Part shown: positions 32,824-45,100 of the stretch, one piece after another
Position numbering within the stretch: the first letter of the stretch is position 1
How the letters are laid out: every line of letters starts with the position of its first letter
Source of the DNA: Pohlia nutans
Lineage: Eukaryota; Streptophyta; Bryopsida; Bryales; Mniaceae
Direction of reading: 5' to 3'
Length of the DNA: 64,000 bases
NCBI GenBank assembly: GCA_022496805.1
Contig: CM040085.1
Location: 28,363,811-28,427,810, forward strand
Program-made: the position numbers and the translations under genes
Notes under the pieces: generated by a model
Database searches by the model: none
What the model saw: only the letters and a program-made list of their open reading frames with translations
What the model was told of the DNA's origin: nothing

Positions 32824-33371
32824 TTAATCCTTTGACACGCATGCGTCCAAATAATGAACGATGAACAGATTGTTAGCCTTCTCTAGACTACACCCCATAT
32901 AGTTTTTCATCCATCCAAATTTTCCTTGGTTATTGTGCTAATTGACCTCCATTTGTACGGTATGGATTTTCAAAATAAGATATTGTGATTTTTTTCTAAA
33001 TGAAAACATTGGTTTATGTCAAGTTTCATTCTTAGTTCAAAAAGTGAGACCTTAACAATGATTTTCCAAAATAAGTAGGATCAAATAATGGAAATTATAC
33101 CATCTCATAGAGCATATCATTCCAAATTCGTTATAAAGTTTTAATAGAAAAAAAATTAGTTTGGGATTTAAAAGCGAATTTCAAAAGAAAACCTTGCAAA
33201 ATTAATTTAAAACTATTAATAAAAAAAATATGATAAATCAAACCATACAGATGTGATCTACACATTGAGATTTACAACTTTTCTTTATATATAAACTCCA
33301 TTTTTGTAATTCATCAAACATTTATAACACATCTTTTAAATTGGTGGTGGATTTGGACGTTAAAGGGTTAA
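32824..33371. mobile_element. TTAA-CCC element (piggyBac-type ends), 548 bp, diverged
   Basis: The left end TTAATCCTTTGACACGC, with GTCCAAAT following, pairs with the right end ATTTGGACGTTAAAGGGTTAA. The right end closely matches the inverse of the left end of the 27907 element. It lies 26 bp beyond the stop codon of the esterase gene. Confidence 0.55.
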
Positions 33372-33397
33372 GGGAAAAAAACCTGAGGGTAATTGTA

Positions 33398-34384
33398 TCA
33401 CTTGAATGCATTTCTGAGACATTCACAAGCTTGAGCAATGGCTGCTTTACAAGCAGGGGTTTTTGAGAGAACATTGAGCATGACAAAATCGTGGATGGTA
33501 CCGATGTATCGGGTCACGGTCACGGTGACACCAGCCTCCATAAGCTTCTTAGCAAATTGTTCGCCCTCATCGCGGAGCACATCATTTTCGGCGATAATAA
33601 CAAGTGCGGGCGGCATTCCTTTGAACAAATCTGTCGGAGCCCGTAATGGAGACACCGTGGGCTCACCCCATACGGAATGGTCTGGGGCATATTGGTCCCA
33701 AAACCATTTCATGGTCGGGAGTGTAAGCCATGGCCCATTCTGAAAAAGCTTGTATGACTCATTGTCAAATGCCGCATCCGTAACCGGGTAGAACAAGCAT
33801 TGGAAACATAGTTTGGGGCCCCCTCGTTCCTTGCACATGATGGTCACTGCAATGGACATGTTGCCGCCCACGCTATCTCCCGTCACCGCGAGTTTCGAGG
33901 CGTCTACATTGATGGCGTCTGCGTTCTCGGCGACCCATTTTGTGGCCGCGTAGGCTTCTTCGTTGGGAATTGGGTATTGCGCCTCGGGCGAAGGAGAGAA
34001 TGTCACAAATACTACCGCACATTGGGCTCCGTTGGCTATGTCACGGATCAAGCGGTCATGGGTGTCCTTGTCACCCAACACCCACCCTCCCCCATGGAAA
34101 TACATCGTCACCGGAAGTTTGTTTTTGTTCCCACTCGGTCGCACGATGCGTATTGGGATTTCATGTTTAAATGGGATCTTTCTATCTTCGATATCCGCTG
34201 GCAATCCACTTGTACCCGCCTGTGCTCCACTCAACACTGCTCGAGCATCTTTAGGTGCTAGAGTGTATATCGGCGGTCCTCCTCCTTTGGCTAGCATATC
34301 CAAAAAAGCTTGGGTGTCCTTTTCAATGACATTTTTGCCCATCTTTGTTGGCACTATCACCCCTAAAGTTGAACAACAAGCCAC
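33398..34384 (-). CDS. Alpha/beta-hydrolase, HSL-type (fold-3) esterase/lipase, single exon
   Basis: The 328-residue protein starts MACCSTLGVIVPTKMGKN. The oxyanion-hole motif HGGGW (in MYFHGGGWVLGDKDTHDRL), the nucleophile elbow GDSVGGN, an Asp in IIAENDVLRDEG and a His in GTIHDF form the expected catalytic set in order. The family hydrolyses carboxylic esters of small acyl or aryl substrates; the true substrate is unknown. No signal peptide is obvious. Neighbouring genes have many introns, whereas this frame is uninterrupted and complete. The HGGGWV, TFSPSPEAQYP and AYAATKWVAEN segments look more like bacterial or fungal members than plant CXE/GID1 proteins, suggesting horizontal transfer. 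Plant CXE genes can also be intronless, so absence of introns alone is weak evidence. Confidence 0.9.
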   Translation of the reverse strand: MACCSTLGVIVPTKMGKNVIEKDTQAFLDMLAKGGGPPIYTLAPKDARAVLSGAQAGTSGLPADIEDRKIPFKHEIPIRIVRPSGNKNKLPVTMYFHGGGWVLGDKDTHDRLIRDIANGAQCAVVFVTFSPSPEAQYPIPNEEAYAATKWVAENADAINVDASKLAVTGDSVGGNMSIAVTIMCKERGGPKLCFQCLFYPVTDAAFDNESYKLFQNGPWLTLPTMKWFWDQYAPDHSVWGEPTVSPLRAPTDLFKGMPPALVIIAENDVLRDEGEQFAKKLMEAGVTVTVTRYIGTIHDFVMLNVLSKTPACKAAIAQACECLRNAFK

Positions 34385-34599
34385 TACAACTGGTTTTGTT
34401 GGTTCTTATGGACCAAGTACTGCGGGACTCCGCAATTACATATGAACAAATTAAATTGGTCCCTGCTAAAGTCTTGCACAACTGTCCCAAGGGACGGAAC
34501 CGTCTTTGCCTGCATGTGTGTATAGTTTATGTTATATAATATTTTATTGCATTGGTTCAACATCAATGTGACTAAGTTTTTTGTTATTGTCATAATAAC

Positions 34600-36200
34600 A
34601 TGCCATCAACTAAACTAAGAAGAAGAAGAGTTTTGATCTATTTTGTGTCGTACTCCAAATCTAAACTCTCATATAAGATCTAAACTTCAACTTGTATTTA
34701 TTCATTTGGTTGAATAACACCAATTATGTTTAATATTAACAATTTGAATTTTATTTAACATTTGGAAGTAAAAATTGTGTATAAATTTGACATTATTATA
34801 TATCATGTATTTTTTTGCATAAATATTGATTGAAAGCTTTAAATAGGATGAATTTATTACCTTGATGATGTGCTTGCATTTACCAATTTTATTAATCAAA
34901 TTCTATCTATCATCTAAAAATAATTTTATCATATGAATGGAAAAGTTGAAAGAGAGATTCAAAATTTGTGCATCAACTACATGATATGTAATGTAAAACG
35001 TTTTAAGAAAGACAAAAGTCTTATTGATATTATGTTATTTTGAAGTACATCAAATTTGATGTCTTATAGAAATGAAGTCGCCACTTAATTCTCTAGCAAT
35101 ATGAATTACTATTTGGATTTATTGAATTTTTTGTTTTAAAGTTTATAAATGTCAATTCAAACATAGAAATTAATCAAATAAAAAACGTAAAATATTTTCA
35201 TAGAGGTCAATGGATTTTCAATCACCAAAAGATATGTCTTTTGGATAAAAAACAATGTAGTTTTGTCATAACGTTTAGTGAACATTATGGATTATAAAAT
35301 TAGACATATTATTTGAATGTATCATAGTTATTATACATACATCATTTGAAGAGACAACATTTTTTGGTGATAATTTTAATACGCATCATAATGAAATGAA
35401 TATTGTTGTACCATAGCAGGATTGCCAATAATTATTTTTAAATAGAATAAATTATTTACAGCTATATTTTCTATTTTTAAACCATTTTGGGCCATTTTCA
35501 ATTATTTTTTGTTCAAAAACAAAAATAAATATTTTCATTTTTTTAAGAGTGAACCTTATTTTTCAGAAAATAGGTGAAAGCATGGTAAACTAGACCATTT
35601 GCAATCTTTGTAAGGAAGCAACAATGCAAGGTCCAAAAATCCATTAAATTATTTTTTCGTGATATTTTTTTTCGAAAAAATGAACAATAAAATGTTTAAC
35701 AAAGTCTTACCAAAAAAATTGCAATATTCATCTTCAATAAGTATATGTGTGTGTTAAAGTAAGGTTAAAGTGGATAAAATTGGAAAAGTAGTTCCGGCCA
35801 AATTGAAAAGTAGATATAAAACAAGTTGAAATTGCATTAAATGTTTATTTTTCCAAGAATTTTTTCTTTGGAGCCTTCAAATGCACAATGAACTTCAAGT
35901 ATATATAATTTATATTCATATTGAACATCATTCAATTCATCAGATTTGCTCCCAAAATTTGATTTAGACATCTACATTCTACCAAGATGTAGAAGCATGT
36001 ATTTACTGTAAAAATTGCACTTGCAAGTTTTTCAAAATTGCTTTGAAACTTCAAAAATGAATTGAAAAATCTTCATTAATGAAAATTGATATCTCGATAA
36101 TGACATCAAAGGAAATATAATATACAACCTTAAAAAAAACTATTATTTATAATAAACATGTGTTATTGTGTCTTTTATAAAGTAAATTAAGGGACATTAT
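34600..36200. other. AT-rich spacer, nothing recognised
   Basis: Very AT-rich upstream flank of the esterase. A stretch near 35410-35540 (GATTGCCAATAATTATTTTT through TTTTGGGCCATTTTCAA) resembles about 52780-52935, indicating a diverged dispersed repeat. No gene was seen. Confidence 0.35.
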
Positions 36201-36202
36201 TG

Positions 36203-36355
36203 GTTACTTGTCACTATAGTGTCTATTCTTGAAAGGGGAGAGTAATTTTGTACCAATAGCCCTTTGTTCGGTGGGCACTTGCTCATTTTCCATATGATTC
36301 TACACTTTATTCACGCCGGCCTCGAAAGAGGACTGGAGTTTCTATCTATTTATCT
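36203..36355. repeat. Retroposon-like repeat, copy 2
   Basis: Matches the copy at 32346. The hairpin keeps CCTCGAAAGAGG, with a C-to-T change in the outer arm, and is followed by TTTCTATCTATTTATC. Confidence 0.75.
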
Positions 36356-37080
36356 AAATTAAGGGAATTTTTTCCAAACCAAATTTTATAGGAAATGTGG
36401 GCACCCTACAAAGAAAAAAAATAGGGTTTTAGAAATAGTGGACGAGACTCCAAGGCTTAATCCTTGAGATTTCATCAAACTACAAATGTTGTACCTGGTC
36501 ATTTTAGTGTTGAACACAATCTTTGCAAATCTGGTTTGGATTCTACCTCAAGCCAGGAGAAGGAAAAAATCATCTTGGAGACTTGGCATATTAAGTAGAA
36601 GAGGAAAGAGTTTATGCAAAGGAGACATCAATGGGATTTGCAATAATGGAAAAAGAGCGGTGTTCATTCATGAAGCAACAATTGAGTATGGTTTGTATTT
36701 AGCTAAGAAGTTGGTGCATATGCTACTTGGAAGGAGGTGTTTGAAAAGAATTTGAAGTCAAGGTTCAAATTAAACAAAATCAATGTTGGTGTTTTGGAGC
36801 GCATTGCAAGAAGAACCAAACATGATTGATATTGGTGAAAAAGAGGAGTAAAACGGAGCGCACAAGATCTCGTCATGGATTTTTTTCATATTATGTGACA
36901 TCTTCATGAATATCCTGTTAAAATTTTTATTTATTTTTTCAATTTCTTTATTCATGAATTTAAAGTTTGAAATTTGACTTCTTTTCTCATCATTAAAAGA
37001 TATTATAAAAGATATTATAGTAAAATTTTATTATTAAAATAGATGACAAAATTACAAGACTTCTAAAATGATTTTGTATA
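36356..37080. other. Spacer, no supported gene
   Basis: An 89-codon frame at 36486-36755 and other short frames show no recognisable feature. The sequence is AT-rich. Confidence 0.35.
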
Positions 37081-39191
37081 GTGAAAAGGAATCTTGAAAA
37101 TATTCACAAATATTCTATTGCCAAAACCAAAATTTCAATTTTAATTGATTGTTTGGCATTTATGTGTCGACACTACCTCTTCACAGATTGTCTCAATTGT
37201 TTATATGTACTAAACACACAACTAAAACACCCAACTCAACACAACAATCATGCCGACAAAACCATATTAACAGATATAGTAGAGATGCTAAAAAAACGTA
37301 CTCAACCTACATCAATACAAAAAGTTAAAGCACACGCCAAAATTGACGAAAATGAACGAGCAGACCAACTCGCAAAAGAAGGAACAAAGAAAAGAAACTA
37401 CCAATTTTCCAACAAACCATATGAGTTTGCACATACTACACCATACTTCTTTCAAAAAGATACATGGCCAGGACCTAGAATAAGGCCTGGCAAAGGTCTG
37501 GTCAGATGCCTAGAAAAACATATCACTAAATATGACCGCGAACACAACCTATAAATATTAGCAGAACAACTTCCCAACATCAATAAGTGGACAATGAACC
37601 CCATCATAGATAACGAAATATCCAATGACTTTTGGAATAATCCAGAAATAACAGGGTGATTGCAAGCTACGGTCTACCAAGTGGGGAGTGCAGCTTGTGC
37701 AGCTAAAGGCCATGCAGCTCGTGCACTAGTGTAGTAATGCGCACCTCTCAACTTTCAATTAGATCAAAAATTTCACCATCCCAAATAGGGTTTATGCTAA
37801 TACTTTCACTTTAGCAATTGTTAAGTTAATTTCAAGTCTTTGGGCATTACTCAATAGCCTTTTCTGTTTTTTACCGAGCAGGGGTAATTAGAGCCTTTTT
37901 TACATAACATCCTTAGCTAGGTTTTATGAAAAATGCATTTCATATCCCACCTCTGAAATTGAACCATTATTTCATTTCCAAAAAAAAAATCCAAAAAAAA
38001 AGTTTTAACTGCACGAAAATCTTAAAAAACAAAAACATCACCAAACAATTAATTAAAAAATAAGTAAGCGTAGTACCCAAAAAAATAAAATATGGTAGCT
38101 TTGTACACACTTGTGGTATGTTGCTATAAATTTTTGAAGTTCAATTTTGACCCCCTTCTAGCATTTCCCATAAAATAGGTGCACTTTTGACAAGCGACAT
38201 GCTACCAAATCTAAGTAGAAATGCTTAATTTGGATAGAAAGATTGAAAATTTGCAAACTTTATTGTGGTAGGAATCTTAACTTTAGAATTCTAGAAACAA
38301 TGCAATTTGTTTCGTCACAAAATTCCATTCCAATATTTATTGATGATTTTCCAAAGATTGGGTAAGTGCACCAATTTGCATGCCGCGACAAAAAGTTTGG
38401 GTGACCGTAGCTTGCAACCACCCAACAGACTCACAAAAAACAAGCCTGTTGAAATTCCGCACCCGCCAATATATGGGACAAGCTAGGAAACAATAATCTT
38501 TGGTGTACAAAGATTCCCCTCAAAAACATGTCCCATATGTAACTCACAAGACGTAGACACATGGCTCCATGTACTTTTACTATGTAACCAACATCACATA
38601 CATGCCCTCAGAACCGAAAGACATAACAAAGTAGTATGGGAACTAAGAAAAATAATTCTATCTTCGAACAAATCAAGATGTTATACTCTCATGAATGCAG
38701 GCACATTTAATAACAACCCACAAGAAAATATAGTACCCCCATGGCTCTTACCATGCACATGTAGACATCAAAGATGTCACTGTAATGCCAGATTCAAACC
38801 AGACATTCCATGTATCAAAGGCCTTCTATACCAAAGTGCCCCACCAACAAACCCTGAAGACAATCTCACAATACAATTTATTGAATTCACCTACACTAAT
38901 GACATATTTTCACCAGAAACAATTGACAACAAAATACTAAAATATCTACTACTAATTAACAATATTATACAACAAGGATGGAAAGTAGGCCCACTAATAA
39001 TCATCACAGCTGGAGCTAAAGGAACTACACACGCTCCCTTAATGAAACAACTTGAAACAAAATTTAACCTCTGCGAAACCTTTATAAAACATACATTCAA
39101 AGCAATAAACAATATTGCTATACACTATGCTGGATCAATCCTTCTACACAAAAGGCGAATAGAAAACAACCAATCAATACCAACAGAATAG
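37081..39191 (+). pseudogene. LINE retrotransposon 3' part (RNase H and zinc-knuckle end), interrupted
   Basis: Two coding-like blocks, 37081-37653 and 38424-39191, belong together. The first includes VKAHAKIDENERADQLAKEG, the C-terminal signature of a LINE-encoded RNase H (His, then Asn-Glu-Arg-Ala-Asp). The second includes CPICNSQDVDTWLHVLLLC, a CCHC knuckle of the type at the end of LINE ORF2, and then a 166-codon frame (38691-39191). A 770-bp TIR element separates them. Stops and frameshifts are present and no reverse transcriptase was found upstream, so this is a 5'-truncated, dead copy. Confidence 0.65.
37654..38423. mobile_element. 770-bp TIR element inserted in the LINE
   Basis: Ends GGGTGATTGCAAGCTACGGT and the inverse of GGGTGGTTGCAAGCTACGGT, with a 4-bp duplication AACA at 37650-37653 and 38424-38427. 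Removing the element and one AACA rejoins the LINE blocks. No open frame; superfamily not assigned. Confidence 0.8.
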
Positions 39192-39229
39192 AAAAATACA
39201 AAATTCAAAAAGTAAGTAGTGGTGAAGAC

Positions 39230-39420
39230 CACTATTTATTCTTTGATTGCTAGCTCAGTGCAAGCACTTGTCTTAGGGGTAAGATAGGGGCGGTAGGTTG
39301 GTACAAATCTCCTACCGTGATTACTCACTAGCAGCATCAAGTCATATATATCACACCACTGCTCAAACAGACCCAACGCGAATCGAACCTGGACCACACA
39401 TATGTGATACATTACCCTTC
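39230..39420. repeat. Possible tRNA-related (SINE-like) sequence
   Basis: On the plus strand GCTAGCTCAGTGCAAGCAC resembles a tRNA D-arm/A-box region. On the minus strand near 39370-39390 GGTCCAGGTTCGATTC resembles a B box. The two are on opposite strands, so a simple tRNA-derived SINE is not demonstrated. It could also be a LINE tail fused to another retroposon. Confidence 0.25.
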
Positions 39421-39740
39421 ACACAAAAACCCGCTTCGGGTTAAAAAGAGAGAGAAAACAACAACGGGAAAACCCGCGAGACCCACAAGTCAAAGAAGGG
39501 CACAAGGCCCAAGAAGCCAAGCCAAAGGCCCGGCAAAAACAAAGGGGGGGGGGACCCCAAAAATGAACAAAAGGCCCACAGGCCGTGAAGGCGAAGGAGC
39601 CTTGAAAGTCCGAAGGCCGAAGAAGCCCAAAGGCCGTGGAGGCCCAAAGGCTGTGGTAGGAACCAAGAGGTTCCATGACCGGGTAGAGAGACCCTAGGAA
39701 GCCCACAAATGGCAAGAGCACCTCAAACCTGCTGGATAGA
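39420..39740. repeat. Purine-rich low-complexity stretch with AAGGCC repeats
   Basis: GC-rich, strongly purine-skewed DNA with recurrent AAGGCCC, AAGAAGCC and GAGGCCC words and a G run near 39543. Overlapping frames on both strands reflect composition. It stands out sharply from the AT-rich surroundings. Confidence 0.5.
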
Positions 39741-40068
39741 AACAAACAAAGTGGGAGTAGGAAACACTTGAAAGCTCGTAGAACGAGCGTGGAGGCTCAA
39801 CGCATGCCTCTAATCCAATTTCTAACTAGATCGCGAAGATCTTGAGGACTTTGAAGGTCGTCAGGGAGAACTAAGTCGTAATTGCGTTGGTCCATGTCAT
39901 TTGGAGATGAAGGTTGACTAATGTATTGAATCGATGCATTGGGCATTAGATACATTACCTTTCACCAACCAACCAAAGAACTCATGACTTGGCAATCCGA
40001 ATAATTATAAAACACACCTTATACTCAAAACAAAATTCAAACCACCAGCTCATGGTTACTTTTATTGT

Positions 40069-40232
40069 GTTACTTGTTACTAAAGTGTTCATTCCCGGCA
40101 GGGGAGAGTAGTTTTGTCCCAATGGTCTTGTGTCCGGTGGACACTAGGTAATTGACATTACGAACGGACATTTTATTCACGCCGTCTCGTAGTGGTCCGG
40201 AGTTTCTATCTATCTATCTATCTATCTATCTA
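40069..40232. repeat. Retroposon-like repeat, copy 3
   Basis: Begins TTACTAAAGTGTTCATTCC. The hairpin is eroded (CCGTCTCGTAGTGGTCCGG). The tail is the longest of the four copies, about seven ATCT units. Confidence 0.75.
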
Positions 40233-40234
40233 CT

Positions 40235-41750
40235 TTGTCTTCTATTGAACACCATCATTTGGTTTAAATTAGAATATGATTCCATTTTAACTTGTAAGTA
40301 TTAAATGCATAATAAGGTTCTTTAAATCGTCATGATAGAAAACAAAGAACTCTATTAGCCCATGTTGCTATTCTCATTATCAACATTACTAACAAAAAAA
40401 TTGTCATGGGCTAAGAAAACAACTTTTTAAAAAACTTCACCTTTTAGTACAATAGCTCTATGCGTAATTCATGAGTACAATAGCTCTATACCTTGCTTCT
40501 ACGGGTAATTCATGGGTACAATAGCTCTATACCTTGCTTCTACAGGTATTGTGATTTGTAGCTTTGAACTAGGACTTTATTCTTTGGATTCTTGTAATCA
40601 ATTATGTGCTGCATTATCAATTCTCACAGTGCCCATGGTTCTAGTTAAAGATTTTGACTCCTCTTATCAATGCAATTTAGTGGGTTGAAGAGGTAGTCAA
40701 ACGACCACAACCATTGTCATGTTAAACTTGAATCTAGTCTTGATATGGGTAATGATCCTATAAACAATGTTGAAGCATAATTCAAGAAACTAGTAGGCGA
40801 GTGAATAGGCAACTTTGAGTAATAGAAATGTATGGCTTAGATAGGTGTTCATGTTTTGACGCTGGCTGTCAATGCATTTTTGATTGGAGGCCTTGGCACT
40901 TAGAAACCATTAATCAATCATTTAGAGATCAATATAAAAAATAGGACAATTAACATTTTGTATATTAAAATAGGAACTTATATCACAAATTCATATTCAA
41001 TAAAGAAAATGGAGAATACCATAGGCAAAGGGAAAATTATCATGGCATAATAATCTTAAAATAGCATGCCAAAATTTTACAAAAATCATATTTTCAAAAC
41101 AAAATTTACAAAAAAAAGCAAGGATTTTAAAGAATATGTGAAGTTGCCTAACTCAATTTCCGCACTTTTATTAATTATTAGGCACTGATGTGCCCAACCT
41201 ACCCTTTGGCTACAATATTCACAACATCACAAAAGTTTAATGTAAAGAAATTTAGAGAAAAATGCTATTCAATGTTATTGAGGCATTTTCCCTCATAACC
41301 AGACTAACAATATTGCATATATAATAGTAGACAATCTGTCAACAATTTTAATGTTATCATAAGTGTGTAATTTCTTTTACAATATTCGTTTATCATAACA
41401 TCTCTTAATTTGAAATAATATTCCCCTGCTTTTTTTAAAATTATTTACCCATTTAGGTCCATATGAAAATTTTGGTTGTTGTAGAGTCCAAAAGGGTTAG
41501 AAGAAAAACATTGATACTATTTTGTTGCATCATATGCATATTTATATACAGAATCTTCTACGAGCTTCATTGTTGAATTCTTACACAATTTGAACAAAAT
41601 ATCTCGATTAGAATTGAGACATGATTTCAATGATTTAAGTCTAAATATAGTTCATCCCAAAAGTACAACTAGATATAAAAAAAAACTAAATATTTAAAAA
41701 ATCATGCTAGTCTTTAAAAGCTTATAGTCAGAAATTAATAAATATTTATT
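40235..41750. other. AT-rich spacer, nothing recognised
   Basis: No gene or element ends could be supported. A short tandem repeat near 40450-40555 repeats CAATAGCTCTATACCTTGCT. Confidence 0.35.
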
Positions 41751-41757
41751 CGTAAGA

Positions 41758-41935
41758 GCCACGTGTCATCTTGAGACTGGCTTAGCATGACGTGGACCGT
41801 CCAACATTTGACGTGGCAATTCAATTTCGACATTAGGCTGTCGCCTCACGTAACGCACCAATTCGCATGCAGAACGCAACCCTGAAATATTCGTCGGATC
41901 AGACACCGTAGGAAATACGAAATAGTATATAAACT
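41758..41935 (+). promoter_or_regulatory. Probable promoter of the neurochondrin-family gene
   Basis: A TATATAAA box lies at 41926-41933, about 230 bp before the start codon. Upstream, three ACGT-core elements (CCACGTGTCA near 41760, TGACGTGGAC near 41789 and TGACGTGGCA near 41809) are clustered. This is the arrangement of plant bZIP/ABRE-type sites. Whether they respond to abscisic acid or stress is inference. Confidence 0.45.
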
Positions 41936-42162
41936 CCGCCTACGATTGCGAGTACAAATACAAATAGATTACGAATACAATACGAATACGTCGTCTCTCT
42001 CATCAGCGCGACGATCACGATGAGTCGATGAAGCTGTGCCTCCAACATATAAGCCCAAGCAGCCATTCAGCCAGCCAGCTCGCTCTTGCCTTGACAAAGC
42101 CACTTGGAATTGAAGCATTACTACGGGGACCTAATTAGGTTAAGTGATTATAATCCCATGCC

Positions 42163-45100
42163 ATGGACGAGTGCTTGAAGCTCCTGCAGGGCGCCAACGA
42201 CGAGCAGCGTCTCGTAGGCCTGCTGCTCGCCACCAAAATCGTCAAAGGCAACGACCTCCACGCCGTGCGCCGTGTCTTCGACGCCATCGGATTCCCCTTC
42301 CTCAATCGCTTGCTCCGCACTGGTTCGTTTTTTTCTTTTAATTTTCTCTCGATTTTCGTAAATTTTCTTTTGCAATTGCGTTCGAGTTGGATCTCGACAG
42401 AAATTAGTGGCCGCAATTGTGCGTCATGAGACAGGGCCTAAACCTGCGGCAGTTCCAGCAGCCTTTGCAGCTGCCGCATTTGGTTGTCGAGCATCCCGAG
42501 AATTCATTCTACGTCGATCGCGCCGCTGTGATTTCCATTTTCCTTGCTGCCATTGACCTTACCTTTTTATTTTAGTTTCCTTCATTTGAAATTCCTGCTC
42601 TTTTTGGAAAAAAAACGGATTCCGAAAGGGTTGGCGCTTAGGGTTCGGATTTCGAAGCGATCGAGATTGAAAGAGACGGAGCTATTGATTTTCGGTTGGC
42701 AATGAATTGGTGAGGTTTGCGGGACATTTGCGTTATGTAGGGTTTGGAGGTTTGGTTGCGATGGTGGCCGTAGTGAAGGTGGACAGTTTAGCTGGTCGGC
42801 CTCGTATGTGCTTGCGCGGAATCGATCCTGCGTCCGCGGATAAAACCTAGAACCTGGATCGTTCTCTTGAGTGCGTCGTCGTCCTCTGCTGCTGCGCCGG
42901 CAGCGGGAACTCCGTTGAGGGAGCAAGAGAAACCTCGCAACGATGCGGCCCGTCTCTTTTTTATTAGTTTAAATTAATTAATTTTTTTACATGAAAGTTT
43001 TTATCGAACTCTGAGTTGACCATCGAGGTTTTATGACTGAGCTCCATTCTTTGCATGGAGCCATTTCAGTAATACCGTCCGGTTTCTGGAATTATGCGAG
43101 TTTCTAGTTTTGATTATCTCTCGCCGACACTCCCGCATCGTGACAATGTCAACCGCGGCCTCGAGTCATGAGTGTGATCAACTGCTGTTGAATCATGAAT
43201 AGTACTTTATTGACAGGATTTCAGCTCGGTGACGTGACAGATTTGTGAATATGACAGCTATGTGAATGAGTGATGTTTGGTTGCTGAAAGATTACGTAAT
43301 TGATTTTCATGTTAAGCTCTACTGAACGTTTATGTTAACTGTAAGCTTATGCAGCAAGTTTTTTCTCTTACGGGAGCTGCAATGTAGGCGAGTTGCTCAT
43401 GTTGTTTAGGATCTTAATCTACTCCACTGGATGCTGATCGAAGAATGGACCTAATACTCACGTGTGCTACAGGGACGGGGCAAGCCAAAGGACCCAGTGG
43501 AGAAGCTGTTGGGCAAAATGACAAAGTGCAGCAGCAGGCCTATTTGCACTTGGCTCTCATAATCATTTCCGCATTTTGTCGGCTCCCAGAACTTGCAGCG
43601 ATGGATGAAAGCATCAGTAAAGTTTCCATACTTGTTGAAACTTTATCAAGCAAGTATAATTTACCTCCCTCTTTTTCCATCTCGACCTTTTGCTATGCTT
43701 TAGTCTCGTTAGAGAAGATCATCCGTTGTCTGTAAGTTTTGAAGCCTTTTCTGCACTGGGCCTAAGGAGTGATTAGAATCTGAACGTGCCTAAGTACTGT
43801 TCTTACTCTGGGGCGGAACTTGTGAGGTGCCTGGACAAGTGGTTTTCCATGATATCTTCATAGCTGCCATTCCCAATTTCTCTTGTTTTACAGTTCTTTC
43901 ATTTGCTTTTACAACTCTCTTAATATAATCGTGAAAACCTACCTGCAGAATCTTCTGGTTTCCGTGATGATAAATTTTGTGTACTATGCTCAGGGAAGAT
44001 GAATTGGCTACTGGAGACTGCCTCGAGTGCTTGCTTGCTATAGGTTCAGCATCAGAGAAGGGGCGAGTGGCTCTACTGCAGAAGAAAGTGTTAACTACAG
44101 CTGTACATCGTTTGAGCGAATCATCACCAAGTACTGTTTCTTTATCTGTTACTCTCAGTAGTTCATAGATTGTTTGTGATTGTTTCGCCTTGTTTCCCCG
44201 GAATTCCCTATCCTTTCATGGTCTGGCTCTTTTGCTGTTTAATTGCTGATTTCAATTCAGGGTTTTTCTTTTCATTTTTCTGTCTCCAATGTTCATCAGG
44301 TCCTAAACCCTAAACCATTTTAGTTCTGTGACATGACCCGCTGAAGCAGTGGCTCATATGGCTTTATATCATAGTTAGAATGTATAATCATAACATCTGT
44401 TATTTTGCACGTACAGATGCAATTTGGACACCTCTAGCTGTGAGGTTGATATTATTCATGTTCAATACCACGGGTGCTGTACAGGAGATCGTGGAGTGCT
44501 CTGAAGAACTGGCTACTACGGTAAGGCACATGCTTCTGGATCCGTTGTAATTTATCTGAAAATATTGGCCAGGCTGCCAGCATTATCACTGAATAAACTA
44601 ATGCTCTACAAGAGATACGCTCGGAGTGTGTTGTATTTCTCTTAGTTTTAATGCTGAAAGGTTTCGTGGATTCTTCTCAGGTTCCCATTCTAGCTAAGCA
44701 ATTGGCTGTTCAGCAGGATGTCTCCAAGTTCGAAGCATTATCTCTTCTGCATTATTATCTGGCATCGGCTTACTCGGTAATTGTTTTGCTTGGTCTTTCA
44801 TGCGTCTTCACATGCCTGTTATCCGAATATTTTTTGTTTGTTGGCAAATTTCAGTAGGGTGAGACGATATTCTTTGTAGCAGCACTTTTACACGTTCTGA
44901 TGATTATGCTGACTTTCTTTTGATTTTTTTTTTTATCGCTTTATGTAATGGGGTTGCAGACGCATATTCTGCTTGCTATACGGAATGCAACTCTAAGTTC
45001 AGATTGGCATACCAACATACGTTCAGGCCTTGGAGTCATTTTTAGCAACCGCGTGGGTATGCTAAGTCTTTTCTGTCTCTGTTACTCTTTCAGAATGTGC

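Noticed and set aside
39404..39745. Overlapping frames of 97 and 108 codons on opposite strands
   Set aside because: They reflect the AAGGCC-type low-complexity composition; no recognisable protein features.
42582..42926. 114-codon minus-strand frame in neurochondrin intron 1
   Set aside because: No domain, wrong strand for the gene, and located wholly within an intron.
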